From Entoloma clypeatum (taxonomy: Eukaryota; Basidiomycota; Agaricomycetes; Agaricales; Entolomataceae), in assembly GCA_963565915.1 (NCBI GenBank), contig OY751489.1:3410001-3474000 (forward strand): DNA of 64,000 nt. Direction: 5' to 3'. Both the position numbers and the translations under genes were made by a program. This document shows positions 1 to 11,091 of the stretch, one piece after another. A model generated the notes under the pieces. That model saw only the letters and a program-made list of their open reading frames with translations. It was not told the DNA's origin and did no database searches. Position 1 is the first letter of the stretch; each line of letters begins with the position of its first letter.

Positions 1-38
1 CACACGACAAGCAAGTCTCTCATTATCGAACACGGGTC

Positions 39-683
39 ATGTCTTTCAACCTGCAGCCTCCGCCTACAGGCGAGTACAACATCTTTGCCGTCAACTATCG
101 CGTCACCCCACCTGAACAGCGGCCGCTGGGTATCAGTCGAACAAACGGAGAAACAACATATAGAATCGTCCTTCTTCCGGCAGGAAGTATACCTACCAAG
201 GTCAGTCCACCCTATCGCCTCTGCAATATCAAAACAGTGCATTCATATAGGATATTATGTAGTTCTTCTTCATCGAGCAGGGCAGAGAGAACAAGTATTC
301 CATCACAGCCTCAGGAATACCTGTCCTGCCCCTGGGCAACCACCCAGCTGCCGTCGACGCGTCGCTTACCACCTACACGTTCCTGGTGGAGCGAAGCATC
401 CCATCTCTCCCTCCCATTGGACAGAACTCATTCGTGTAAGCGGAGTCTTCCCCTAACTCTTGTGTTTGGAATCTAGCCTGATTCGCTTTATAACTAGTAT
501 CTACACACATCCAGCTCCAGCGAAAGGCCAATTCTGGGCACCGATTTCCAAAGATAAAGATGAAACCCCTGTGCGTGTTTCCTTGTGAAAGTCATTGACA
601 AAGTGCTCATGATAGTGTTGTCGTAGGTCATCTTTCAAGACGTTGGACATCTGTGGTTCATCACCTCTGCTACGGAACTATGA
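39..683 (+). CDS. Small beta-trefoil-like protein, possibly a mushroom protease inhibitor (four exons)
   Basis: Proposed exons are 39-200, 263-435, 498-570 and 627-683. They sum to 465 nt and give 154 residues ending in TGA. All three introns have GT..AG borders (62, 62 and 56 bp) and none of the reading frames is open without splicing. The protein begins MSFNLQPPPTGEYNIFAVNY and contains short alternating strands such as YRIVLLPAG, NKYSITASGIPVLPLG and, near the end, VIFQDVGHLWFI. Size and strand pattern resemble the small cytosolic beta-trefoil inhibitors of mushrooms (cospin/I66 type), which block serine proteases of fungivores. No signal peptide is seen, which fits that group. The family assignment is an inference from pattern, not a recognised signature. 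A lectin of similar size is the main alternative. Confidence 0.5.
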
Positions 684-3048
684 GGCACACAGTGCTGCGC
701 ACCGAGGAGGATTTTTCTTGTCTTTGTGTCAATAATATGAGTATTGTATTAAATAATAACGGGGTAAGGCCGGCGAGCAGCAAAGCCCGCTACCTTATTT
801 TCTCGGCATAATGATAATAGGCACCTTGTAGGCATGGGCGAGCAGTGCAAGCTTGCAATCTCGAACAGTAAGTCCACTATGATCGAGAACATGCAATCAA
901 AGAGATCCTTGAACAACATTGATGTCGTCGACAAATGGGGAACAGCATAAACCCTTGGTATACTTACCTGACAGAGTCTCGTGAAGCAGATCTGCACCAC
1001 TCTTCGAACTGGAAGAGTTTCGCAGCGACGTACTTAGGGAGGGTAGTTGCTCATCAATGCGCCCAACAACAGGTTCAACATTTGTATGCATTTCATCATA
1101 ATCAAGTATATGGTTATGGGTAGACGCCAAGTGCTGTCAGAGACAGATACGGGACAACTCAGACCAGAGGAACTCATGAAAGATCCAACTGGCAACAGGC
1201 CAATGGATTGCCGCGGTGAAGGCTATCAAGGAAATGGATGTGATGTGAAAGTCAGACGAGCGTACGTGGAGAGATGTCAGAAATTAATTGCCCCAGTCCC
1301 GAGTTCAGCGTCAATCCCACCCTCAATTTCCGATGCGATATCGAAATCGACGACGGTGGAGGCTGAGTACACGAGGGTTGTCGGAAAAACCCAAAAGGGG
1401 CATCACCAGGGTCTGATGATAACCGGCGTCCACAATAGAGTGATAATCAGGGTGCGATGGTGATATTTAGATATGTAAGGGTGAAGAAGTCTAGTACTAC
1501 AATAGTAGCACCTGTATTCTAAGTCAACAGAAGCCATACAACGTGATAGTAAGCCATAGATCATTACAACATTAGGAATAGTGAAACTGGGCGGACATAG
1601 TACTCGTATGCGATTTCGCTGGTGTTGTTCCTGAGACTGATTATAACCCAGTGCGAATCCGGTTATCACCGAAAGCCTCCGATATTTACGTGTGCTACTG
1701 TATGGACAATCAAGATTGCTTGGAATCCGGGTCGTCGGTGATTCCCGAGAGTAAGTTTCACAGCCAATCGTTCACTTCGTTTTCTGCGTTTGATGGTCGG
1801 GGAACGCCGTGAACTGTCGATTTACTGTTGATTTCTCCGTTCATCAGTCTTATTCTCAGCCAACCCAGCCTTTAGAACCTAGCGATGGTTCAAGGTGAGC
1901 TCGTTGATGAGAGCAGTCGCGGTTGCCTGAGTGAAACGAACTGAACGATGAACTGAACTAGGAAATGAACGCCGCTAGTGGTTACATACTTAAATTTTAT
2001 AGTTCCAGCTAAATGCGAAATGATAGGCGGTTGGGAAAAAAACAGGACATAGGGCGGGATTGGTTTTGGGACTCCGAAGGGTTACTTCCTTACGTTGCCG
2101 GCTCACCATTGCTGACAGCGCAATCCATCATTACCAATTTGGGCCATCGGGGACTTGAATTCTAGCCCCGCCCTAGATATTGTTTTGTTTTCAACCGCCT
2201 ATAATTTCGCATTTAGCTGTCAAATGACTGGCTTCGGCGAGTTAAATCGGAGTTTGAATTGACTTCAAAGTGCCATCGTGGGTGCGAAGTTCGAACAGGT
2301 GCAACGCACCTTTTCGTTGCAAGGCTGGGAATTTCGTGACCATCAGGAAAATTTCTGATGGTGTTTCGATTCCCAACTTTCCTGTCAGGGACCCCTCAAT
2401 CCCACAAGGGCCGGATTCCACCAGGTGCGATTTTGACTGGGAATGAGAGCAGTCGGGGTTTCAAAAACGACTGTGCCTGAGCGAAACGAACTGAACGATG
2501 AACTGAACTAAGAAATGAACGCCCCTACTACCAAAGGTAGCGGCAATTGTTTATCTTTATGCAATCCTGTGAATTGAGTGCCACAGTGTGGTCGATGAGT
2601 ACGATGAGTCGTCGAAGCCTCCACTCCAATGCCTTTCATCACAAAAGACGAGCGCAAGCCCGACTGCACACACACTGCACACACGTCCTCCTCATCACCG
2701 TAGCGTCCGTCAAAGCGCCCCCTCATCGTCCGAGAACTGCCCAGCCCAGATCCAGATCGGCGACGCGTCTTGGGTCACAAGGTAAAGTGGGAAATTGAAT
2801 ATTGCCCGAGGCAAAGGCTTTGAGCGTGAAGAAAGGCAGCTCTGAGCCTCTCAAGTCAAACGTTGAACCCCCACTGGATGCTATCACCGCCGATATCGCC
2901 TCAGACCTTCAATTGAGGTCCGACGTGTGGCACTAGTTGCTGCCTGTTTCCACACTTATTGACATGGGGCATTGCCGACAACCCTGAATCTTTTATATGT
3001 AGTCTGGTGCTGGCAGCATCATGGCCTGACGGAAACCTCGTCCATGCA
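684..3048. other. Gene-poor stretch with MITE-like repeat
   Basis: About 2.4 kb between the first small gene and the DUF6533 gene. The open frames present are short, overlap on both strands and show no family motif. The only structure I can support is the repeat cluster at 1906-2524 described separately. A short hairpin-like stretch near 2330-2380 carries CCATCAG facing CTGATGG. Confidence 0.5.
1906..2524. repeat. MITE-like inverted-repeat element between two direct repeats
   Basis: A 27-bp inverted repeat with one mismatch lies at 2007-2033 and 2192-2218 (it begins agctaaatgcgaaat on the left). It bounds an element of about 212 bp without coding capacity. Outside it, a direct repeat containing gcctgagtgaaacgaactga occurs at about 1925-1973 and again, with a few changes, at 2475-2523. 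The pairing suggests a small non-autonomous DNA transposon that landed within or beside a duplicated sequence. I cannot read a clean target-site duplication. Confidence 0.6.
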
Positions 3049-4959
3049 ATGATTTCCACTGACAATCCGGCAGACTACCCTCAGGTGTTAGAATACTTGA
3101 CACAGCTTCAACGAGCCCAGTATGCACAAGGTGAGCATCGAATTTGACAGTGAGTCCAGTTCCCCATCCCTGATTCAGCATGACTGCAGTATCTGCCGCC
3201 GCCTTCCTGGCCTACGATATTTGCTTTTCGTTCCCAGACGAAGTGAGCTCATTTTCCAAAGGTTTTTACCTTGTGATCGTTCAAAAAACATGTATTCCTC
3301 GCTTAGGTTGCTTATATCTGGAGGCATGTCTTCCACAATCCTTTAAATCAATATGTCACTGATTCATGAACTTTAGTGCTTCATGGTCAATCCCGAAATG
3401 TTTATATATAATCTGTAGATATTACGGATTGACACTGTTAATGTGAGTGCTAGTCTTTTGGGTCACTTTGTTGCACTACAGAATTCATCGTCGCGGCGTA
3501 GAGTAACGGTAATTGGTGCGCATCTTTGAACTCGCCTGTCCGCGATACTTAATCAGTTTGTGGGACAGTAGAGACGACTGATTTTGGACTCACAGTTCCG
3601 GTATGTGATTAGAGACCTTTCATGCCCATACAGTAGGAGCTGACCGCACTGTTTGTCTAGATGTACGTTTGAAATTCTGTCAACGATATCTTCCACGTTG
3701 GCTGATTTGCGTCATGCACCACAAAGGTGCCAGGCTTACATTATCCACTATTCATTGTAGGACTAGGGCTCTCCATCTGGTTGCTGGTTCTGACGAAAAA
3801 AAATCTGCTGCAGTGGAGGACGGCTGATTTTGTTGACCGCGGTAGATGTCCTTCTGGGTCTTAGAATTAGTGCCCTTTATCCAGGGAACAGGAAAGGTTT
3901 GTCTTTTCCCTTTCATTTCTGACCAGCACTTACAATAACTCCCAACAGTATTGGCATTTCTTGTTTTTATGATACTAGGTGAGAAATACGCTGGCTCAAA
4001 CGATCCAAACTGCTTATCAATATGATCAGCACAGTTCATAGTCAGTATCCATTTTATTCTGTAATCCAGGTGAATATGTTGACCAGCCGCAGTTCTCCCT
4101 CGTCATGGTGTCGATGTATGTGGAGTACATGAGGATTTCTCCCTATTTCTTGCCGCTATCTACCCCCGGGTTCGAATGTGTTCTACAACCACCTCCCCGT
4201 ACCATAATCGTGTCATGGTGGGTTCGCTCTCTATTGGCTTGAGTGATCGATTGTACTTAGTTCTCACACTGATGCAGGATTCCCATTCTTATTCTTCACA
4301 GTTGGTTCTCTGCTTCCTGTTCGAACTCATCATTTAATTCTCCTCAGCGATTTTCTTTTTCATGATGATTCACCAGTTCACGAATACGCTCCATAACGGC
4401 GCTGGGTGGCGTCGTCACTCCCCAATCACCACTCTCAAGGAAATGCGATCCTATTCGCCGATCGTGACGGCCTTCGTCCGCGATGGGACCATCTTTTATT
4501 TTCTGTGGGTACCAGGCTAATGAATATGTGCGATCGAATATATTTAAACTACGAATCCAGAACTCTTTGTGAGCCCTTTCTCGACTCATTCATTGAACCT
4601 CCTCACAGTTACAAAGTCATCACGGTTATATCCATGGTTGTCGAGGCGGCGGCGGCACCCATTGCAGTAGCGGGGGCGTTTGCGTAAGTCAAGCTCCAAG
4701 ACGGGGGTTATTGCACTCAACAGCTTCTTTGGATATCTAGATGGCTGATTGCCATAATGTCGTACTCTGTAAGTACCTGTTTCCCTACATACTTTTCTCA
4801 TGCAATGACCTATCTTTCCAGGCCTCTAACCTTATTTTAGGCCTCCGACAGGCAGCGGGACAACAGAGAAGGTGGACAATGGGTTCCCGAGCAATGCCTT
4901 CCACGTTGCATTCGGAGTGCTTTGAGCTAAGACTTCGGTCTGACCCGAATCATCCTTGA
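3049..4959 (+). CDS. DUF6533-family multi-pass membrane protein (many exons)
   Basis: The first exon, 3049-3130, gives MISTDNPADYPQVLEYL. It joins (acceptor before 3190) to VSAAAFLAYDICFSFPDE, then exon 3307 onward reads VAYIWRHVF. This is the N-terminal DUF6533 pattern: a helix, then Y-D and D-E-V..IW. Around 3661-3710 a segment like CTFEILSTISSTLADL follows. The C-terminal hallmark is clear: TTLKEMRSYSPIVTAFVRDG near 4430-4490, then an exon with VITVISMVVEAAAAPIAVAG, and finally NLILGLRQAAGQQ at about 4829-4866, matching the family's RLILNLR motif. At least eight exons are implied. Several middle borders between 3340 and 4080 I could not fix, so a decayed copy is possible. The family is greatly expanded in mushrooms and has no established function. 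Confidence 0.65.
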
Positions 4960-5222
4960 CATCGTAATTTCGGGTGTGGCACGTCCTTCGCATCATATAC
5001 TACAAAGCGCCACACAGGCTCGTCTTGATATGACAGCACAGTGGTCAATGTAAATATCAGGCGTTCTACTTAGTTACATTGTGGCAAAAATTATCTGCCC
5101 ATGGGGAAATTTCGGGTCTACTAGTTCTCAGAAAACCTTCTCGCGAGGCCAGTTGTATTACTAATTGCTAGTATCATTGACCCGGCGGATGATGGGAACC
5201 CGCTTCCGTCGTTTCAACTATC

Positions 5223-6312
5223 ATGAGGCCAACTCCTGCTAGACTGCTCAACATCTTGGTGCCTGTAAAACGGTCTGTGTCCTTCAAATGCGCCCCCGAG
5301 CTCATTTCTGAGAGAGAAACGCGCAGGGCCGTAGATTATGCAGTCAAGATCCGTGTCAATCCTCAACAAACAGGGATAGACCTCAATGTGAAGCATTCCA
5401 TGGTGCGTCTCGAGCTTTAGCACTCGGAGAAAAGAACAAAACTGACCGGGCTCTCAAGAACCCCTTTGACGAGATTGGTGTGTTTATCGCCCTGTACAAA
5501 TGATACCCTCGCCAACCTACATGGTGCTAGCGGTGGAGGAAGCTGTCAGACTCCGGGAAAATCTAAAGACTGCCGTCAAGTCAATAAAAGCGGTGACGAT
5601 AGGCCCCTCTAAGTCAGCGGAAACCCTTAGGACAGCCCTCGCCATGGGTGCAGACTCGGCCATTCACGTCGAAATTCCAGACGCTGCACCCTCGCCGGAA
5701 CCTCTGGCTGTGGCCAAAACGTTAAAGGAGATCATTAGACGTCAGAAAGAGGGTGTCGACCTTGTCATTCTGGGGAAACAGGCCATAGATGATGACCTTG
5801 GCATGACTGGCCAGATGTTGGCTGGGCTCTTGGGCTGGAGCCAGGCGACATTCGCAAGCAAGGTGGACGTTGACGTGGAGAAGAAGGAAGCAGTAATACT
5901 CAGGGAAATTGACGGTGGCGGGGAGGAAATTCGTTGTCGCCTGCCTTTGATTGTTACAACAGATCTACGGTGAGTGCTATTGTATCGTTCGTCGCTGGTG
6001 GATAATCATTGAATGACTTTTCCCTTTGGCGACCATCTCTAGACTAAACGGTAATGTTTTCTCCACTTTTAGTCACTTATATTTCGTTGATATTTTTCCT
6101 TAGAACCACGTTACGCATCACTCCCGAACATCATGAAAGCGAAAAAAAAGCCCGTTGAAAAGCTCACCCCTGCGGATCTTGGTGTTGATTATACGCCTCG
6201 GTTAGAGACCTTGAAGATCAGCGAACCTCCCCAGCGCGTTGGAGGTGGAAAAGTATCGGACGTCGATGAACTTGTTGCTAAACTGAAGGAAGCGGGGATC
6301 ACTGCTGTGTAG
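5223..6312 (+). CDS. ETFB: Electron transfer flavoprotein beta subunit (six exons)
   Basis: Exons 5223-5272, 5327-5402, 5459-5477, 5531-5969, 6043-6050 and 6104-6312 total 801 nt, giving 266 residues (animal ETFB is about 255). The product is the small subunit of the mitochondrial ETF heterodimer, which carries electrons from acyl-CoA and other dehydrogenases to ETF-ubiquinone oxidoreductase. Family landmarks run in order: [22 protein letters not shown], the AMP/FAD-side segment [12 protein letters not shown], the ETF-beta signature [14 protein letters not shown], then [19 protein letters not shown]. Exons 3 (19 nt) and 5 (8 nt) are micro-exons. Both are required to keep the conserved sequence, so they are not annotation artefacts. 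The first intron is 54 bp, divisible by three and without a stop, so an unspliced frame also reads through it. Start chosen as the first ATG before the conserved NILVPVKR. Confidence 0.95.
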
Positions 6313-6825
6313 GAGCCATCTTCCATAAAATCAGGTGTGACAAGGTATATCAAACCTACTTACCATAATACAACGAGCAGCAGAAGTACGATGCTCTACC
6401 CTTCTGCTCTTCAATGGTGATACACATGCAGTGATTGTCCGCCGGCGTACGACTCGCGACTGCCAAATCTTTTATTTTTGGCACCGGATGTCAGCCTCAG
6501 GGTATAAAAATGCCTTCGGAATCCAAGTCAGTCTTCCCTTTCTCTCATACGCCTCTTCCTTCTCGACTTTTATTCTCTAATCCATTTGACATCATCCTTC
6601 ACGATGATCTCCACCCTCACCCTTATCCGCCTCCTCATCGCCGACTTTGCTACCGGCCGTCCTAACGACCAACGTTTGCACTATCGTCGACCTCCGTAGC
6701 CACCAGCGACTCATGAGTTCGAGGACAATAAGCCATGCTATATAGTATTTCAAATCACATTTACGGATAAAGACCGCTTGGAATATATCTCTATTCCATG
6801 TCCCGAAGGGGGATATAACCACCTC
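6313..6825. other. Intergenic stretch with a TATA-like box and pyrimidine-rich tract
   Basis: Between the convergent ETFB and lipase genes. It holds a TATA-like gtataaaaat at about 6500-6509, then a CT-rich tract (6528-6580) and an ATG at 6604 opening a 31-codon frame that starts MISTLTLIRLLIADF. That layout is what a fungal promoter looks like, but the ORF is too short to call a gene. It may be the remains of a truncated gene. Confidence 0.3.
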
Positions 6826-8663
6826 TTAGAACCCCTCATCGTACAGCTTCCTCGACAAAGCGACATAGAACCGCTCAAGGTCCTTTTTTGTCTCCAATTC
6901 ATTCTTGCGCCCTTTCTCATGCGCCACCCGTTTTTGCTCCTCTGGTATCGACTCTCCCTTCACCGCTGCGACAGCCTCCATAGCTCGGGCCTGTACCTCG
7001 GCCATCGCCTTGCTGGCAAGCAGTGGTGAGGTCGGTACCTGGTCCGTCAACCAGTCCAGCACTGCAGAGAACTTGTCTGTCGATGACTTGACGACAGCAT
7101 CGTCCTTGGCCCTCTCCTGCTCGCGGTGCAGCTCACGTTCTGCGCTAGTCGCGGCACCAGGTTTGGGTTCATTGTCGCGCTGGGTACTGTGTTCCCTCTT
7201 CCAGGCAGCCATGAAACGTACCCAGTCAGGAAGTGCCCATCCGTCGTTGGCTGTGGTCGGACTCCGATGGCCAGACGTGCTGACGCCTAAACCGATGGCT
7301 GGAATAGCTGGTAAGTCGACGCCGAACTCGAACCCCCTCGCTCCTCTCATCTCCCAGTCTAGCGGCATGACTTCCATCAGCAGGGTGAAGAGGGGGTGTT
7401 TGTGATACTCACGATCGCAACCCTCCAGAATCCCCAGAAACTCGCCCCACTTGGCACTCTGCACCGTCACGAGACCATCATTACCCCATTCACGCTCCTG
7501 GGCCCAGAGAGGTAAATTCGAGCTACTATCTGGTAACTCCTTCTCCCATATTTCTCGTAGATATCCGCGATGCTTTTCCTCAAAGCTGTCGAGCACCATC
7601 TTGGTAAACCAAAATGGGTGCCAAATGCTGACACTGTCCATTCGTCCTGCGACACTAAAGTATTTCACAGTCGGATCGTCTGGCGTGGCGGGGTTGAAGA
7701 TATCGTTGAGAAATGCGGAGGTGAGGTTGGCATATGCTGGGGTGTCCACGACGGACAGAAGAAGAGTTGTGAATGATGATGGCAACGATCCAAGTGAAAT
7801 CGAAAAGGGAGAATCAAACTTGGGCTTCGGAGAGTCGGCAGTGGGTATCGGGTTTGTGGAAGGTTTGTGGAGTACAGAGTTGGGCAGGTCCTGCCCAATA
7901 TGGTTGTTGAGCTTACCGATTCCGATGTTTTCCTGCGAAGACATGAGCCTCTTTCTGATGTTGAGAGATACGAAATCATCATACAACACACCAGTCCATG
8001 AATGGACTACCATGATGGGGTGTGCTGATTGTCGTGAGCGATAGAGGGGCGTAAACTTCTGGCTTTAGGTGCGTTATGAGATGGCGGCAGTCGAGGCCAC
8101 CCATGGAGTGGGCCAGCAAATTTATGCCGCGACCGCGCGCTTTAATCTGTAGCTGTCTGTCCAGGGTTTCCGCGCGGGACGAGATGGAACCTGTCCTGTT
8201 TGGAGGCGGCGCAGGTATGAGCGAAGGTTCGCAACGGCTGGCACGCAACTGACCCAGGGACGGAAGTGACAACTACCTCTGCGCGGACAGTGTCACGCAA
8301 GACGTTCAAGACGTTTGTCCAATAATGCATTCGAAGGCTCGGAAATTTGGTCGGACCACGTGTATCGAAGCCATACAGGCCTTGGGAGATATCGATATTT
8401 GACGATTTGTGAGCGTAAAAATACGTACCGTGACATAGCACTATGGGGTACCGAGGCGTTCGGAGGGGGTCGTATAGGGGCGGGTTCTGCATCAGTTGAT
8501 GGATGGTGTCAGGCAGAGGCGGACCTCGAGTGACATCAGGGGAAGGGGAATTCGTGGAGTTGGGCGCTCTGTATTGCTTCTTCTGGGGTGGAGATGGGGG
8601 AAGGGGCGGGGGCGGGCCGTCAGCGACTGGCGTTGAAGTCGACTGGGGGGATGTGGTGAGCAT
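6826..8663 (-). CDS. Triacylglycerol lipase, TGL2-like alpha/beta hydrolase
   Basis: Reads on the minus strand from ATG 8663 (MLTTSPQSTSTPVADG) through introns at 8428-8381 and 8253-8196 and one near 7985-7930 whose exact borders are ambiguous. The N-terminal part carries the oxyanion loop YPIVLCHGLYGFD, spliced across the first intron. Next comes VPGTGSISSRAE, then the nucleophile elbow LLAHSMGGLDCRH with Ser in A-H-S-M-G-G, followed by TTISTPHHGSPFMDW. The long C-terminal exon (to 6826) holds SAKWGEFLGILEGCD. The catalytic His is likely in one of the later His-containing stretches. The arrangement matches the yeast Tgl2-like lipases, which act on triacylglycerol and are mitochondrial in yeast. 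The C-terminal 120 residues are charged and probably helical. The upstream start could lie further 5', because an open frame continues to 8849. Confidence 0.8.
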
Positions 8664-9295
8664 ACTTCGCCACGACCATTGATGTCGAGATGAGGATTCT
8701 GTGGAGTCAATGAAGTGAGACCGTCTGCATATTTTACGTGAAGAGTTCGTGTACCTCCTGAAGAATGGACCTCTGAGGGGACGGTGGCGTAATTCAGAGA
8801 CCTGGAGCACAGCCAATTCCAGTCGTCTCCGAGGTAATGCCAAGGCCACCTGAAGTTTTCTTGGTTGCCCAGAACACGATCTGAGGGTGAAGTTGGGGCC
8901 ATTGGGAATCGCACATTGACGGTGCAGTGGGTGAACCTATGTAGGTCCTCTTCGGCATTCGCGTTCTTTGGGAGAAGGTAGTGATTTGAAATGGAGAGAG
9001 TCGATATGACATTGACGATTCTGCGGAGGACGAGAACGACGTGAGCTGGGTAATACACGTTCGACATCGTCGAACTCGACGTCAAGGCCAAGTCCGAAAA
9101 ACACGTGATGACGCGTTGTATGAAGTGGTTGACGATATCTACGACATGCTCGTATCGTGCATCGGCCGGCGTTGTAGTTTCGACCCCAACATCGATTGTT
9201 CCCCTTGTCGCCGGCAAGAGCGACTGGGAATACAAGGAGAGCTTTATGAGTTTCTGCAACGCTGAAGGTTTTTGAACACGCTGCCACTCGATCAC
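8664..9295 (-). CDS. Unrecognised ORF upstream of the lipase
   Basis: An open frame on the minus strand starts with MIEWQRVQKPSALQKLIKLS at 9295 and runs without stop into the lipase region in a different frame; it is listed only as far as the lipase start. It contains YPAHVVLVLRRIVNVIS and LHRFTHCTVNVRFPM and has the C-rich third positions seen in neighbouring genes. I recognise no family. It may be a separate gene, or the 5' part of the lipase transcript joined by an intron I could not place. Candidate donors and acceptors near 8680-8780 leave introns shorter than any other here, so I did not join them. Confidence 0.3.
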
Positions 9296-9550
9296 AAATC
9301 GCTAAATGGGTTTCCCTTTCAACCTTTGTCTCCCTTCTTCAGTCGTCAAAGGCGATGCCAAGTATTGTATCAAAGGCCGCCCATGCTTTAAAATTTGACC
9401 AACAATTGTTTTCTTGTTCGAGGTGAGTTGTTCCTACTACCAGGCGGAATTGTTCTTGGTAATTGTTACATCAAAGCATGCATCCAATGTTTTCTTTTTA
9501 GGTCGTTTGTTTCTCATAAGAAAGCTACTCACCACATCATCTGAACTCCA

Positions 9551-10788
9551 ATGACTCGATTCGAACTCGATTTCCCGAACATTACACAGGTTCACAAGCT
9601 ACGAAGGGCTTTCCAGAACCTCAACACTGGTTTAGAACACGCTAACGGCGGGATTTGGCCTACTCCTCCTAGTTCTCCGACAAGTTCCTCCAGCGCTTCA
9701 GAAGAAGAGGATAGATTCGGCCTTACCCACATACGTTCACTCAGTCCACTCCAATATGATCATGGAGGCATACCCGACATCTCATCGTCGAATGCCCCCT
9801 TCCCCGACACTGTTGAACTCAACCCTTATGCTACAGCTTTCGTACCGCAACCATCTCCACCACTCCCCACACCGCCGCGATCCCTCCTCCGCCCGGCCCG
9901 CGATCCCACCATGCTCCAGCCACAAATAACAAAGTGGTTGCGGACATTTCAAAGAGCAACCTCACCCACCTTTGACGCACCTTACAATGCGCTTGCTCTG
10001 ATTCTCGTCCACGCGGACCCTTGGAGGGCGGAGACCATGGCGGAGCTCACTCAAGAGATCAGTTGGAAAGCTGCAGAAGCGACTCCCGAGGATCTCGAGA
10101 CTGTGATTACCATGACTGAATTGATTTACTTGCAAGTCCGGGAGATGAGGGGTCAGCACTTTGCCAATTCCTTCCTGTGGCATCTCGAGGAAACCCTTCT
10201 TTGGACTTTCCTGAACGTTTGGGGCGCAGTAGGTGTTTCGTATTGAATGAACAGCGTCATTCTTTCAAAAACTCACAGGGCGCATTCTGGTAGAATCACC
10301 ACGGTATGGCCATATCGTATCAATCGCGACCTTCCGAGCAATATGTCGTTTCCGCCACTCGACTCGGAATATTCATCGCGGAACTCTACAGGCGGAATTT
10401 GATAGAAACCCAACTCGTAGAAGTCTGTTTGGAGACACTGGTATCGAATTTTGTCTCCGTAGAGCATGCCGATGCCATTCAAGCCATCTTCCTTCACATT
10501 GGTCCAACATACTGGTTCCGTCACCCCAAGGGGCCGGCGCACATTGATCGCTTCGGCCAAGCTATTATCACGGTGGGGCAAAAGCTACGGGGGGAGATGA
10601 GCCTGATTGATCAGCCGCGCTCCGACGAAAATCTTCAAGACCTTTTACATAGGATTTGTGTGCGCTGCCAACAGTGGTCTACCGAGATGATGAAGACGAC
10701 TTCCAGGCGACACCCAGGCGGCGGGCGAACGAGTATGCTTTTAAAAGAACATTTGTTCTCACAGGAGGTCGAGAACCTTGCTATGTAG
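9551..10788 (+). CDS. MIF4G-like domain protein (two exons)
   Basis: Exon 9551-10228 plus exon 10294-10788 gives 390 residues; the 65-bp intron is GTAGGT..TAG, phase 0. The first 115 residues are a Ser/Pro-rich, low-complexity region (TPPSSPTSSSSASEEEDRF). The rest is helical. Within it, SATRLGIFIAELYRRNLIE followed by CLETLVSNFVSVEHADAIQA resembles the paired helices of MIF4G/HEAT folds of eIF4G-type proteins (compare RLGxFIxELY). A role in RNA or translation would follow from that fold, but only the fold is suggested by the sequence. No catalytic motif is present. Confidence 0.5.
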
Positions 10789-11091
10789 CTCCACGTTAAG
10801 TGTCTCTAATCGGAAGGCCACAGCAGCACTATCATGCCCGCGGTAATATGTACAAATCTTATCCTATTTTACTCCATATGACTATGCTACATGTTTTTCA
10901 CTTACTTGCTTGTATAAATCCACCTGAACCTCCTGAGTGACCAGCACACTGGTACTACTACTACCACTACCAGCAATGCACACCGTTTCGATCGATATTA
11001 TCGTACTCGCCTCTTCCTATTTCCCTCTGTAGCCCCCTTACTGACCTCGACCTACCGTCACCGCCACTTTGCCCTCATAACGCCCGTAGAA
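10789..11091. other. Intergenic, 5' region of the F-box gene
   Basis: About 300 bp between two genes on the same strand. It contains an irregular ACT/CCA trinucleotide tract near 10950-10975 and a pyrimidine-rich stretch (11010-11085) directly before the start of the F-box gene. I see no further gene. Confidence 0.4.

Noticed and set aside
6905..8044. Long plus-strand frames opposite the lipase
   Set aside because: Shadows of the lipase exons; the minus strand has the catalytic motifs and splice sites.
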